DNA from: Accumulibacter phosphatis
Lineage (GTDB): Bacteria > Pseudomonadota > Gammaproteobacteria > Burkholderiales > Rhodocyclaceae
Assembly (NCBI RefSeq): GCF_000024165.1
Contig: NC_013194.1
Span: 1,178,001 to 1,242,000 of the forward strand
Length of the DNA: 64,000 nt
Direction of reading: 5' to 3'
Positions 32,403 to 42,183 of this stretch are shown one piece after another. Position 1 is the first letter of the stretch; every line of letters starts with the position of its first letter. The notes below the pieces were generated by a model, which saw only the letters and a program-made list of their open reading frames with translations, did not search any database and was not told the origin of the DNA. The position numbers and the translations under genes are program-made.

Positions 32403-33179
32403 TCAGCGTGCGACCAGCCGCGAAGCCGGATCCTGCCGGTAGAAGCCGGCCAGACTGGCGTAGAGTTGCGGATACTCGGCCTGCAGAATGTCCGGCGTTT
32501 CGAAGAACGCTTCGCTCATGACCGCAAAAAACTCGCCGGGATTCTCCGCCGCGTACGGGTCGAAGGGTGTTTCCTCGTCGGCCGCGGCCGCCTCGTCCAC
32601 CCAGGCGCAGAAATCGTCGTAGCTGGTACGCAGCACCTCCTGCCAGGCGGCGCGGGGGAGTTCCGGCGGCAGCGGCGGGATGCCGTTCGCCTCGCCGCTG
32701 AGCATGTCCAGCTTGTGCGCGAACTCGTGGATGACGACGTTGTAGCCGCTCCCGGCCATCTGCGCGTCGCGCCAGGAAATGAGCAGCGGACCGCCGTCCC
32801 AGGCTTCACCCGAGGCCAGTTCCTCGTATTCATGGACGACGCCGGATTCGTCCTCGATGCTGCGCGGGATGATGAATTCGTCGGGGTAGACGATGATCCC
32901 TATCCAGCCGCGATAGTAGTCGAGGCCGAGGTTGAGGATCGGCAGGCAACCCTGTGCGGCGATCGACAGACAGATGGCGTTGCTGAGCTGCAGCCCGCCG
33001 GCGGTGGTGAACTCCTTCTCGGCGAGAAATCGCTCGGCCAGACCGCGCAGCCGGAGCTGTTCGTCGGCGTCGAGTGCCGCGAGAAACGGTAGCCCCGCCA
33101 TGATCTCTTGCCACAAGGCTTCCGGTGGCGGGGCGGGTTCGAGGCGCTTGCGCCACCAGCCGAGGAGGGTTTCGATCAT
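32403..33179 (-). CDS. mtfA: M90 zinc metallopeptidase MtfA
   Basis: A 258-residue protein of the MtfA (Mlc titration factor) family. The zinc-binding HExxH is present in VVIHEFAHKLDM (about residue 150), and GEFFAVMSEAFFETP supplies the third ligand region. In E. coli MtfA binds the glucose repressor Mlc and has peptidase activity. Whether Mlc exists here is unknown. Its start overlaps the stop of the EamA transporter gene by 4 nt, so translation is coupled. Confidence 0.92.
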   Translation of the reverse strand: MIETLLGWWRKRLEPAPPPEALWQEIMAGLPFLAALDADEQLRLRGLAERFLAEKEFTTAGGLQLSNAICLSIAAQGCLPILNLGLDYYRGWIGIIVYPDEFIIPRSIEDESGVVHEYEELASGEAWDGGPLLISWRDAQMAGSGYNVVIHEFAHKLDMLSGEANGIPPLPPELPRAAWQEVLRTSYDDFCAWVDEAAAADEETPFDPYAAENPGEFFAVMSEAFFETPDILQAEYPQLYASLAGFYRQDPASRLVAR

Positions 33180-34081
33180 GGTGTTCTCGGCTGCGGTGGC
33201 GTTGCGGTGGTCAGGTAGATGCCGGCGAAGATCAGCGCGATGCCGCCGTAGTGGTAGGACTGCGGGATTTCGGCGAGGAAGATGGCGGAGAGGATGATTC
33301 CGAAAACCGGCATCAGGTGCAGGAATAGGCTGGCCTTGCTGGCCCCGACTTCGCCCACGGCGCGGTTGTAGAAGACGTAGCCGAGAAAGCCCGGAAAGAC
33401 GCCGGTGTAGGCGATCCCGGCGAGCGAGCCGGGCGACACGGCAATCGTTCTGCCCTGGGCGATTTCCCAGGCGTAGGCGGGGGCGAGCGCAAGCAGCCCG
33501 ACGACGGTGAAGGCGGCGAGCAGCAACATCGGGTCAACGCCCGCCGGCCGCCACTGCAGGCCGATGGTGTAGAGCGCCCAGGTGAATACCGCGGCGAGCA
33601 TCCACAGGTCACCGACGTTGAGGCTCAGACTGGCCAGTGTCGCGAACTGGCCACGGCAGACGATGGTCGCCACGCCGACGAAGGACAACAGCACGCCGAG
33701 CGATTCGACGCGGCGCAGGTGCTTCTTGAGGAAGACCCACGACAGGGTGATCGTGGCGATCGGGATGAAGGAGTTGAGCAGCACGGCGTTGGTCGCCGGC
33801 GTGTAGTTCAGGCCGACGTAGGCGAGCGTGTTGTAGCCGCCGACACCGAGCAGTCCGAGGCTGACCACGGCCTTCCAGCCGCGCCGGAGCAAGGGCCATT
33901 GCGAACGCAGATGCGGCAGGGCGAGCGGCAGGGTCAGCAGCAGGGCGATTGCCCAGCGCCAGAAGGCGAGCGAGAGGGGGGGAACTTCGTTGCGAATCGC
34001 GCGACCGAGAACCATGTTGCCCGACCAGAACAGAGTGGTCAGCACGAGCAGCAGATAGGGGTGGTGCAGGCGGGCGAGCAT
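33176..34081 (-). CDS. EamA/DMT-superfamily transporter
   Basis: A 301-residue protein with about ten membrane helices arranged as two EamA repeats (first from PYLLLVLTTLFWSGNMVLGR, second from VGDLWMLAAVFTWALYTIGL). These drug/metabolite transporters export amino acids, nucleosides or toxic compounds; the cargo cannot be inferred. The start at 34081 fits the membrane topology, and 34117 is an alternative. It is divergent from relA with a short spacer (66 nt). Confidence 0.88.
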   Translation of the reverse strand: MLARLHHPYLLLVLTTLFWSGNMVLGRAIRNEVPPLSLAFWRWAIALLLTLPLALPHLRSQWPLLRRGWKAVVSLGLLGVGGYNTLAYVGLNYTPATNAVLLNSFIPIATITLSWVFLKKHLRRVESLGVLLSFVGVATIVCRGQFATLASLSLNVGDLWMLAAVFTWALYTIGLQWRPAGVDPMLLLAAFTVVGLLALAPAYAWEIAQGRTIAVSPGSLAGIAYTGVFPGFLGYVFYNRAVGEVGASKASLFLHLMPVFGIILSAIFLAEIPQSYHYGGIALIFAGIYLTTATPPQPRTP

Positions 34082-34147
34082 GGCGGGCAACCGTCGCGGG
34101 AAACCGGCATTATGCATGATGGCCGGGCGAGGACTTATAATGCTTCG

Positions 34148-36373
34148 ATGGTCTCGGTCATCCACTCGGTCGCTGCGCAGAGCGACTTCGAGCACTCCTT
34201 GCAGACGCTTGTTGAAGGTCTACCCGCTGTCGAGGCAGAGCGCCTGCGTCGGGCGGTGGACTTCGCCCGCGGCATCTATGGCGATGGCCAACTGGGTAGC
34301 GGCGAAGCAGTCTGGGGTCATGCGCTGGGTATGGCGCTGATCGTCGCCGGGCTCAAACTGGACGCCGATTCGCGTCTGGCGGCGCTGCTGTTTGCGGTGC
34401 CGGCGATCCTGGAGTTTGGCCTGACCCGCATCGAAAGCGATTTCGGGCGAAGCGTGGCGCATCTGGTCGACGGAATCTCGCGCCTGAATCGCTTGCGGCC
34501 GATCTCGCGCGGTTTCGTCGCGCATTCGATCGACAGCGGCGAGAAGAACCCGCAGGAGCTGCGGTCGCAGATCGAAGTGCTGCGCAAGATGCTGCTGGCC
34601 ATGGTCGAGGACATCAGGGTGGTACTGCTGCGCCTGGCTTCACGCACGCAGACCCTGCGCCATTACGCCGCCGAGCCCGATGAGCTGCGCGTTCCGGTGG
34701 CGCGTGAGACGCTCGAACTGTATTCGCCGCTGGCCAACCGGCTCGGCGTCTGGGAGCTGAAGTGGGAACTCGAGGATCTTTCCTTCCGCTACCTGCACCC
34801 GGAGATCTACAAGGAGATCGCCAGGCACCTCGACGAGAAGCGGACCGAGCGCGAACAGTTCATCGCCGACGCGATCGATCGCCTGAAGAGCGAACTGGCG
34901 GCCGCCGGCGTCGGTACGCCCGAAATCTATGGGCGACCCAAGCACATCTACAGCATCTGGAACAAGATGCGCAAGAAGGGCGTCGAGTTCTCCGAGGTCT
35001 ATGACGTGCGTGCGCTGCGCGTGATCGTCGAGGAGGTGAGGGATTGCTATACGGCGCTCGGCATCGTGCACCACATCTGGTCGCCGATCGCCAAGGAGTT
35101 CGACGACTACATCTCGCATCCGAAGGGTAACGACTACCGCTCACTGCACACGGCAGTGCACTGCCCTGACGGGCGGGCGATCGAGGTGCAGATTCGCACC
35201 CGGGAAATGCACCGCCACGCCGAACTGGGCGTCGCTGCGCACTGGCGCTACAAGGAAGGCAGCGGGACGACGCCGGAAGACCGCTACGACGAGAAGATTG
35301 CCTGGCTGCGTCAGTTGCTGACTTGGCGGGACGATGTGGCGGATTCGTCGGACTGGGTCAAACACTACAAGCAGGCCGCCTTCGACGAGACGGTCTACAT
35401 CCTGACGCCGCAGGGGCGCGTCGTCGATCTGCCGCGTGGTGCGACACCGGTTGATTTCGCCTATCGGGTGCACACCGATATCGGTCACCGTTGTCGTGGC
35501 GCCAAGGTCGACGGCGCGCTGGTGCCGCTCAACACACAACTGGCCACCGGGCAACGTGTCGAGATCGTCCTCGCCAAACACGGTGGCCCGTCGCGTGACT
35601 GGTTGAACTCCTCGCTCGGTTACTTGTTCACCCATCGGTCGCGCGTCAAGGTCAGGCAATGGTTCGCCAGTCTGGCGCTCGAGGACACCCTTGCCGAAGG
35701 GCGTTCGGTCGTTGTCCGTGAACTGCAGAGGATGGGTCAGACAGGCGTCAGTCTTGACGAGCTGGCGGTCCGGCTGGGCCTTGCCGGTAGCGACGATCTG
35801 TTCATCGCGGTAGCGCGGGCCAAGCTCAACATCCGCCAGTTGCAGGTGGCGGTGCGCGGCACCGACATGCCGGTCGACGAACGCCTTGTCGGTGAATTGC
35901 CGGTACGCCGGCAGCGAGACAGCGATGTGGCCGAAAAGGGCATCCTGATCGTTGGCGTCGATCGCTTGCTGACCCAGCTGGCCGGTTGTTGCAAACCGGT
36001 GCCGCCCGACCCCATCGTCGGCTTCGTCACGCGTGGCAAGGGGGTGTCCGTCCATCGTCTGGACTGCAGCAACTTCACCAACATGCGCGGCATGCATCCC
36101 GAGCGGGTGATCGAAACGACCTGGGGTTTGAAGACGGACAGCGTCTTTGCCGCCGACATCGTGATTGACGCCCACGATCGTCAGGGTTTGCTGCGCGACG
36201 TGTCGGACATTCTGGCGCGCGAGAAAATCAACGTCATCGCGGTCAATACCCAGTCGCGGCAGGGCAATGCGCACATGAGCTTCACCGCCGAAGTCGGCAC
36301 CATGGCGCAGCTCAATCGGACGCTGGCGCTGCTGCATCAGGTCGAGGGAGTCGTGGGCGCGCGGCGCGCCTGA
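34148..36373 (+). CDS. relA: (p)ppGpp synthetase RelA
   Basis: A 741-residue stringent-response synthetase. The N-terminal HD region lacks the HD/ED residues of SpoT (LLFAVPAILEFG replaces the His-Asp motif), so the hydrolase is dead, as in RelA. The synthetase domain is intact (YGRPKHIYSIWNKMRKKG; EFDDYISHPKGNDYRSLHTA). TGS (VYILTPQGRVVDLPRGATPV), the zinc-finger/CC region (LAGCCKPVPPDPIVGFVTRG) and a C-terminal ACT domain follow. The ATG at 34148 gives the family length; the open frame extends much farther upstream as a shadow of the transporter gene. It lies beside the polyphosphate genes, and ppGpp is known to raise polyphosphate by blocking its breakdown. Confidence 0.95.
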   Translation: MVSVIHSVAAQSDFEHSLQTLVEGLPAVEAERLRRAVDFARGIYGDGQLGSGEAVWGHALGMALIVAGLKLDADSRLAALLFAVPAILEFGLTRIESDFGRSVAHLVDGISRLNRLRPISRGFVAHSIDSGEKNPQELRSQIEVLRKMLLAMVEDIRVVLLRLASRTQTLRHYAAEPDELRVPVARETLELYSPLANRLGVWELKWELEDLSFRYLHPEIYKEIARHLDEKRTEREQFIADAIDRLKSELAAAGVGTPEIYGRPKHIYSIWNKMRKKGVEFSEVYDVRALRVIVEEVRDCYTALGIVHHIWSPIAKEFDDYISHPKGNDYRSLHTAVHCPDGRAIEVQIRTREMHRHAELGVAAHWRYKEGSGTTPEDRYDEKIAWLRQLLTWRDDVADSSDWVKHYKQAAFDETVYILTPQGRVVDLPRGATPVDFAYRVHTDIGHRCRGAKVDGALVPLNTQLATGQRVEIVLAKHGGPSRDWLNSSLGYLFTHRSRVKVRQWFASLALEDTLAEGRSVVVRELQRMGQTGVSLDELAVRLGLAGSDDLFIAVARAKLNIRQLQVAVRGTDMPVDERLVGELPVRRQRDSDVAEKGILIVGVDRLLTQLAGCCKPVPPDPIVGFVTRGKGVSVHRLDCSNFTNMRGMHPERVIETTWGLKTDSVFAADIVIDAHDRQGLLRDVSDILAREKINVIAVNTQSRQGNAHMSFTAEVGTMAQLNRTLALLHQVEGVVGARRA

Positions 36374-36395
36374 CCAAGGCCGCCGCGCGCGGGGA

Positions 36396-36419
36396 GGCAA
36401 GGGGGGCGTCCCCCCTGCC
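36396..36419. terminator. GC-rich hairpin between convergent relA and ppk
   Basis: GGCAAGGGGGGCGTCCCCCCTGCC can form a strong stem (GGCA, GGGGGG against CCCCCC, TGCC) in both orientations. There is no U tract, so it is not a classical intrinsic terminator. It may act as a bidirectional stop or mRNA end protector. Confidence 0.35.
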
Positions 36420-36424
36420 GTGAT

Positions 36425-38545
36425 TCAGGACTGGAGCAGTTCGATCAACTCGCTCTGCGACGCATGCCGGCTGGTGCGTGAGCCGCGCCGCTGGTGGTAG
36501 GTCCCATCGGGTCCGAGTTCCCAGGCCAGGGTGTTGTCGGCGAGATAGATCTGCAGCCCCTCGGCGATCACCCGACGCTTCAGCTTGCGGTCGAGCACCG
36601 GAAAGGCCAGTTCGATGCGCCGGAAGAAGTTACGCTCCATCCAGTCGGCGCTCGACAGATAGACCTTCTCCTCGCCACCGGCGTAGAAATAGAAGACCCG
36701 GTGATGCTCGAGCTGCCGGCCGATGATCGAGCGAACACTGATGTTGTCGGACAGGTCCTTGACGCCGGCGCGCAGACCACAGACGCCGCGCACGATCAGG
36801 TCGATCTTCACGCCGGCCTGCGACGCTTCATAAAGCGCCGCGATCGTCTCCGGTTCGAGCAGCGAATTCATCTTGGCGATGATGCGCGCACGCTTGCCGG
36901 CGCGCGCCGCATCGGCTTCCGCGCGGATGCCGGCGACGACGTTCGGCTGCAGCGTGAACGGTGCCTGCCACAAGTGCGTCAGCGTCTGCGCACGACCCAG
37001 GCCGGTGAGCTGCTTGAAGACCTCGTTGGTATCGGCGCCGATCTCTTCGTTGCAGGTCAGCAGACCGAAGTCCGAGTACAGACGAGCTGTTTTCGGATGG
37101 TAGTTGCCGGTGCCCAGATGCACGTAGCGGCGCAGGAGGCTGCTGCCTGCCTTGCCTTCTTCGCGCCGCACGATCATCAGCATCTTGGCGTGCGTCTTGT
37201 AGCCGACGACTCCATAGACGACGTGCGCGCCGACTTCCTCGAGTTTGGTCGCCCAGCCGATGTTCGCTTCCTCGTCGAAGCGGGCCATCAGTTCGACGAC
37301 CACCGTCACTTCCTTGCCGTTCTGCGCCGCGCGCAGCAGCGACTGCATGAGGACCGAATCGGTGCCGGTGCGGTAGACGGTCATCTTGATCGCCACCACC
37401 TGCGGGTCGGTTGCCGCCTGTTCGAGCAACTCGATTACCGGATTGAAGCTCTGGTAGGGGTGGTGCAGCAGGATGTCGCCGCCGCGGATGCTGTCGAAAA
37501 CGCTGTGGCATTTCTGCAAGGCCTTGGGTATGCCCGGCGTGAAGGGGAGGAACTTCAGGTCGTTGCGCACCACCCAGTCGGGCACCTGCATCAGGCGCAC
37601 CAGATTGACCGGACCGGCCACTCGAAACAGATCGCTCTCGGTGAGATTGAACTGGCCGAGGAGGAACTGCGTCATCGCCTCCGAGCAGCTGTTGGCGACT
37701 TCGAGCCGGACGGCATCGCCGAAATGACGTTGTGGCAATTCGCCCTGGATCTTGGCGCGCAGGTTCTTGACTTCCTCCTCGTCGACGAACAGGTCGCTGT
37801 TGCGCGTCACCCGGAACTGGTAGCAGCCGAGGACCTTCATGCCCGAGAAGAGCTCGTGGACGAACTCGTGCAGGATCGACGACAGGAAGACGAAGGTGTA
37901 CTCGGCGTCCCCGAGCTCACGTGGCAGCCGGATGACCCGCGGCAGGACGCGGGGCGCCTGGACGATGGCTGCCCCGGAACTACGGCCAAAGGCATCGCGA
38001 CCTTCGAGCTCGACGGCGAAGTTGAGGCTCTTGTTGAGTACCCGCGGGAAGGGATGCGAAGGGTCGAGTCCGATCGGCGTGATTACCGGCATCACTTCGC
38101 GGAAGAAGAAGTCGCTGATCCAGTCACGCTGCGCGGCGTTCCATTCTGCGCGCTTGACGAAACGGATGCCTTCGGCAGCGAGCAGGGGCAGGATTTCGTC
38201 GTTGAGCAGCGCGTACTGCTCCTTGACGATCGCATGCGTTTCGTCGCTGACCAGGCGATAGACCTCGCGCGCCGTCTTGCCGTCGGTAGTGATCGCCACC
38301 GATCCGAGCTTCAACTGTTCCTTGATCCCCGCCTCCCGAATCTCGAAGAACTCGTCGAGATTGCTACTGACGATGCACAGGAAGCGCAGACGTTCGAGCA
38401 ACGGAGTCCGCGGGTTCTTGGCCTGCCAGAGAACGCGCCGATTGAACGCGAGCAGGCTCATCTCACGATTCTGGAAGTATTCCGGCGGGAAGGTGATCGG
38501 GGACTGCTGCACAGGGGTATCGGCGGTCGGGGCTTCTGTAGTCAT
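36425..38545 (-). CDS. ppk: polyphosphate kinase 1
   Basis: A 706-residue membrane-associated enzyme that polymerises the ATP gamma-phosphate into polyphosphate, reversibly. The N-terminal domain starts PEYFQNREMSLLAFNRRVLW. The autophosphorylated His corresponds to that in GYKTHAKMLMI (E. coli His435), and the second essential His to QLEHHRVFYF (His592). YLSSADWMERNFFRR is also conserved. The length is normal. It is convergent with relA and divergent from ppx (210 nt apart), unlike the co-directional ppk-ppx operon of E. coli, so synthesis and breakdown can be controlled separately. I saw no convincing Pho box in the shared upstream region. Confidence 0.97.
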   Translation of the reverse strand: MTTEAPTADTPVQQSPITFPPEYFQNREMSLLAFNRRVLWQAKNPRTPLLERLRFLCIVSSNLDEFFEIREAGIKEQLKLGSVAITTDGKTAREVYRLVSDETHAIVKEQYALLNDEILPLLAAEGIRFVKRAEWNAAQRDWISDFFFREVMPVITPIGLDPSHPFPRVLNKSLNFAVELEGRDAFGRSSGAAIVQAPRVLPRVIRLPRELGDAEYTFVFLSSILHEFVHELFSGMKVLGCYQFRVTRNSDLFVDEEEVKNLRAKIQGELPQRHFGDAVRLEVANSCSEAMTQFLLGQFNLTESDLFRVAGPVNLVRLMQVPDWVVRNDLKFLPFTPGIPKALQKCHSVFDSIRGGDILLHHPYQSFNPVIELLEQAATDPQVVAIKMTVYRTGTDSVLMQSLLRAAQNGKEVTVVVELMARFDEEANIGWATKLEEVGAHVVYGVVGYKTHAKMLMIVRREEGKAGSSLLRRYVHLGTGNYHPKTARLYSDFGLLTCNEEIGADTNEVFKQLTGLGRAQTLTHLWQAPFTLQPNVVAGIRAEADAARAGKRARIIAKMNSLLEPETIAALYEASQAGVKIDLIVRGVCGLRAGVKDLSDNISVRSIIGRQLEHHRVFYFYAGGEEKVYLSSADWMERNFFRRIELAFPVLDRKLKRRVIAEGLQIYLADNTLAWELGPDGTYHQRRGSRTSRHASQSELIELLQS

Positions 38546-38755
38546 CGGTTCGTTCCGTCAGAAGAGATGGATCGGGGAGGGTGGGTCGAGGTCGGAATAT
38601 TACAGCGATCAGTACGCTGCCGGTCGATTGCTCTGGCATTTTTCTTGGCCGGGCTGTGGCGACCGAGCCTGTCCAGGTCAGTGGAGGCGTTGCCGACGGT
38701 GCTAGAATTACCGGCCTGCACACACTAATCGCCACACGGCTGAGAAACAACGGGC

Positions 38756-40267
38756 ATGAGCTACGAACTGATTGCCGGAGTCGACCTGGGGTCCAACAGT
38801 TTTCGCCTGCAGATCGGGCGAGTGGTTGGCAATCGGATCCATCCGCTCGATACGCTGAAGGACACCGTCAGGCTGGGTTCCGGTCTGACGCGTGAGAAGC
38901 TTCTCGATCATGCCTCGCAACAGCGTGCGATCGAGGCCTTGCGGCGCTTTGGCGAGCGGCTGCGCGGGTTCCCGCCGGAGACGGTGCGCGCGGTGACGAC
39001 CGACGCGATGCGCGTGGCGCGCAATGCGCACATCGTCCTGCCGCAGGCCGAGGCGGCACTTGGCTTCCCGATCGAGATCATCGGCGGCCGCGAGGAGGCC
39101 CGCCTGATTTTCATCGGTGCCGCGAACGCGCTGCCCGCCGCCAGTCACCGGCGTCTGGTGGTCGATATCGGCGGGGGGTCGACCGAGTTCATCATCGGCG
39201 AGGGTGCCGAACCCTTGCTGATGGAGTCCTTGTTCATGGGCTGCATCAGCTTCCGCCAGCGCTTCTTTCCGGAAGGCAAGGTAGACAAGAAACGCTTCTA
39301 CGCGGCCGAGGTGTCGGCGGCTCGCGAGATCGAGGGGATTGCCGCCGACTACCAGCGCGTCGGCTGGGCGGAGGCGGTGGGTTCGTCGGGCTCGGCCCAG
39401 GAACTCGCCGACATCCTCGAGATCAACGAGCTCAATCCGGACGCGGCCACCGGTATCACGCGCGTGGGTCTGGCGAAGCTGCGCCAGTTGCTCATCCGGG
39501 CCGGGTCGGCGGAGGCGCTGGACCTCAAGGGCATGCGCAGCGAACGCCTGCCGATTCTCCCGGGGGCCGTCGCGATCATGTCGGCGGTGTTCTCCGAGTT
39601 GGCGATCGAGACGATGACGCATTCCGACGGTGCCCTGCCACTGGGCGTCCTCTACGATCTTGTCGGGCGTTTCGAACACCACGATACCCGCGACGAGACC
39701 GTCGTCCACTTCCGGCGGCGCTATCAGGTCGACCAGAGTCAGGTCACGCGCGTCGAGCGCACCGCCGTGGCACTGCTCGGGCAACTGATCAAGCTCGACT
39801 CGCCGGAGCACGAGAATGATGTGCACTTCCTCCGCTGGGCGGTGTCCCTGCATGAGATCGGCGTGTCCGTGGCGCACAGCGAGTTTCACAAGCATGGCGC
39901 CTATCTGTTGAGCCATGCGGACATGCCGGGATTTTCCAAGCGCGATCAGGCGCGTCTGGCCCTGTTCGTGCTTGGACAGCGCGGCAAGCTCCAGAAGCTG
40001 GCGGCGATGCCGGCCGGCGATCCGAACTGGCGCCTGGTGTTCTGCCTGCGTCTGGCGGTTCTCCTGCATCGTGCGCGCGACGACCATCAGCTGCCCGACG
40101 TTTCGGTCAAGGAGTCGCCGGTCGGCTTCCAGCTCGATATCCCCGCTGCCTGGCTGGAGGCCAACCCGATCACCGCCGCCGCGCTCAGCGAGGAGACGCT
40201 GATCTGGCGGCGCATCGGCAGCAAGCTGCGCATCAAGCCGGTGGCTGGCGAGACTGGCGTGCCGTGA
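38756..40267 (+). CDS. ppx: exopolyphosphatase Ppx/GppA
   Basis: A 503-residue hydrolase of the ASKHA fold that releases phosphate from polyphosphate chains or from pppGpp. The nucleotide/phosphate loops are visible: GVDLGSNSFRLQIG (residues 8-21) and VVDIGGGSTEFIIG (about 137-150). The C-terminal HD-like region includes HFLRWAVSLHEIGVSVAHSE. The ATG at 38756 is unambiguous. It is divergent from ppk and only 7 nt upstream of the mlaE-type gene, so it may lead that operon. Confidence 0.95.
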   Translation: MSYELIAGVDLGSNSFRLQIGRVVGNRIHPLDTLKDTVRLGSGLTREKLLDHASQQRAIEALRRFGERLRGFPPETVRAVTTDAMRVARNAHIVLPQAEAALGFPIEIIGGREEARLIFIGAANALPAASHRRLVVDIGGGSTEFIIGEGAEPLLMESLFMGCISFRQRFFPEGKVDKKRFYAAEVSAAREIEGIAADYQRVGWAEAVGSSGSAQELADILEINELNPDAATGITRVGLAKLRQLLIRAGSAEALDLKGMRSERLPILPGAVAIMSAVFSELAIETMTHSDGALPLGVLYDLVGRFEHHDTRDETVVHFRRRYQVDQSQVTRVERTAVALLGQLIKLDSPEHENDVHFLRWAVSLHEIGVSVAHSEFHKHGAYLLSHADMPGFSKRDQARLALFVLGQRGKLQKLAAMPAGDPNWRLVFCLRLAVLLHRARDDHQLPDVSVKESPVGFQLDIPAAWLEANPITAAALSEETLIWRRIGSKLRIKPVAGETGVP

Positions 40268-40274
40268 GGCCGGA

Positions 40275-41387
40275 ATGGCTGTGGCGTCCATAGAAACCGT
40301 GCATCGGGCGAACTCGCTGCAGGTGCAGCTTGCCGGTGACTGGACGCTGGCGACACTGCCGCAACCGATTTCCCGTTTCGAGGCCCGCCTGCGCGAACTG
40401 GCGAGCCGTGAAGCGGCTTGGGATTTGCTGTCGATCGCACGCCTGGATAGCGCTGCGGCGGTCGTTCTCTGGCGAAGCTGGGGGCGGCGCTGGCCGGCAT
40501 CGCTCGCGCTGTCCGGCGAGCATCGCCTGCTGCTCGAACGCGTCGAGGCGATCCCTGCCGACCTGCCGGCCAGGCCGAGCGAGCGCCTCGGCTGGCTGCT
40601 CGTGCCTGGTCGCCTGGCCCTTGCTGCAGTCGACAATCTTGCCGGGATGGTCGCCCTGGTCGGCCAGATGGTTCTCGACGTCGGCCACCTCTGCGCGCAT
40701 CCGCGCGACATTCCGTGGCGAGAGTTTTCCGCCAACCTCTACAAGAGCGGCGCGCAGGCGCTGCCGGTGACGGCATTGATCGGTTTTCTGATCGGCATCG
40801 TCCTTTCCTACCTTTCGGCACTCCAGCTCAAGACCTTCGGCGCCGACGTCTTCATCGTCAATCTGCTGGGCATCAGCATCGTCCGCGAGTTGGGCCCGGT
40901 GCTGGTCGCCGTTCTGGTTGCCGGCCGCTCGGGTTCGGCGATGACCGCGCAACTCGGCGTCATGCGGGTGACCGAGGAGATCGACGCGCTGGCGACCATG
41001 GGCGTCTCGCGCAGCCTGCGGCTGGTTCTGCCCAAGATCATCGCGCTGGCGGTGGCGATGCCCTTGCTGGTGGTCTGGTGTTCGGCAGCCGGAATCGTTG
41101 GCGGCATGATTGCGGCGCGGCTGCAGATGGACCTGTCATATGGTTTCTTCATCGATACCCTGCCGCGCGTCGTGCCGGTGGCCAACCTGTGGATCGGCAT
41201 GAGCAAGGGCTTGGTTTTCGGTATGTTGATCGGCCTCGTCGCCTGCCACTTCGGCTTGCGCGTCAAGCCGAACACGGAGAGCCTGTCGTCGCAGACGACC
41301 ACGTCGGTGGTGACATCGATCACCGTGGCGATTCTCGTCGACGCGGTCTTTGCGATCATGACGCGCAGCTTCGGCATCCCGCTGTGA
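40275..41387 (+). CDS. mlaE: MlaE-family lipid ABC transporter permease with N-terminal STAS-like domain
   Basis: A 370-residue permease of the MlaE/TrgD1 family for retrograde phospholipid transport across the envelope. The first about 110 residues look like a STAS-type domain fused to the permease, as in some MlaE homologues. The membrane part starts about residue 120 and carries the family motif ELGPVLVAVLVAGRSGSAMTAQLGVMRVTEEIDAL. It is followed by mlaF with a 4-nt overlap (GTGA). Operon order E-F-D-lipoprotein supports the assignment. Confidence 0.9.
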   Translation: MAVASIETVHRANSLQVQLAGDWTLATLPQPISRFEARLRELASREAAWDLLSIARLDSAAAVVLWRSWGRRWPASLALSGEHRLLLERVEAIPADLPARPSERLGWLLVPGRLALAAVDNLAGMVALVGQMVLDVGHLCAHPRDIPWREFSANLYKSGAQALPVTALIGFLIGIVLSYLSALQLKTFGADVFIVNLLGISIVRELGPVLVAVLVAGRSGSAMTAQLGVMRVTEEIDALATMGVSRSLRLVLPKIIALAVAMPLLVVWCSAAGIVGGMIAARLQMDLSYGFFIDTLPRVVPVANLWIGMSKGLVFGMLIGLVACHFGLRVKPNTESLSSQTTTSVVTSITVAILVDAVFAIMTRSFGIPL

Positions 41388-42181
41388 GCGTGCCAACGGA
41401 ATGGAGCTCGGCCGCGGTTCCGGCGATCGAAATTCGCGATCTGTCGACGCGCTTCGGCGACGTCGTCATCCATCGCGACATCAATCTCGAGGTGCCGCCC
41501 GGGCAGATGCTCGGTCTGGTCGGTGGCTCGGGGAGCGGCAAGACGACGCTGCTGCGCGAGATCGTCGGCCTGCTGGCACCGAGCGCGGGCATGGTCAAGC
41601 TTTTCGGGCACGCCGTGCTCGATGCCGATCCGCAGCGTCGGCGAATGGTTCGCCGACGTTTCGGCATGCTCTTTCAGCAGGGGGCACTGTTTTCGGCGCT
41701 CTCGGTTTTCGACAATATCGCCTTTCCTCTGCGCGAGCTGCGCCTGCTCGACGAGGCCCTGATCCGCGATCTGGTCCTGCTCAAGCTCGCCATGGTCGAG
41801 CTCGAGCCCAGGCACTCCCGGCTGATGCCAGCCGAGTTGTCCGGCGGCATGGTCAAGCGCGTTGCGCTGGCGCGCGCGCTGTCGCTGGAGCCCGAACTGC
41901 TCGTTCTCGACGAACCGACCGCCGGGCTGGATCCCGATCGCAGCGAGAACTTCATCAAGCTGCTGACGACCTTGCAGAAGGAGCTGGGGTTCACGGTGGT
42001 GATGGTGACGCATGACCGCCCGACCTTGCTGGGCCTCGCCACGCGTCTGGCGGTGCTCGCCGATCACCGGATCGTCGCGTGCGGGACGATGGACGAAGTT
42101 CTCGCTGTCGAGCATCCTTTCATCCACAACTTTTTCGGTTCCGGGCACGCGGCCGCGGCCATGGGACAAGGGGTGAGCTAG
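41384..42181 (+). CDS. mlaF: MlaF-type ABC transporter ATPase
   Basis: A 265-residue ATPase. The GTG start at 41384 overlaps the mlaE stop (GTGA), and the longer open frame upstream is a shadow. Walker A is GGSGSGKTT, the signature is LSGGMVKRVALARAL (Met-Val-Lys-Arg after LSGG is typical of MlaF/Ttg2A), Walker B is LLVLDEPTAGLDP and the H-loop is MVTHD. It energises lipid transfer by the MlaE permease and MlaD. Confidence 0.93.
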   Translation: MSVPTEWSSAAVPAIEIRDLSTRFGDVVIHRDINLEVPPGQMLGLVGGSGSGKTTLLREIVGLLAPSAGMVKLFGHAVLDADPQRRRMVRRRFGMLFQQGALFSALSVFDNIAFPLRELRLLDEALIRDLVLLKLAMVELEPRHSRLMPAELSGGMVKRVALARALSLEPELLVLDEPTAGLDPDRSENFIKLLTTLQKELGFTVVMVTHDRPTLLGLATRLAVLADHRIVACGTMDEVLAVEHPFIHNFFGSGHAAAAMGQGVS

Positions 42182-42183
42182 CC

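Noticed and set aside
33719..34147. N-terminal extension of relA
   Set aside because: Antisense to the EamA transporter gene with low-complexity translation; the ATG at 34148 matches RelA proteins.
36494..38728. 744-codon open frame antisense to ppk
   Set aside because: High-GC shadow of a strongly supported gene, with no recognisable domain.
38546..38755. Pho box between ppk and ppx
   Set aside because: No stretch resembled the paired CTGTCAT repeats well enough.
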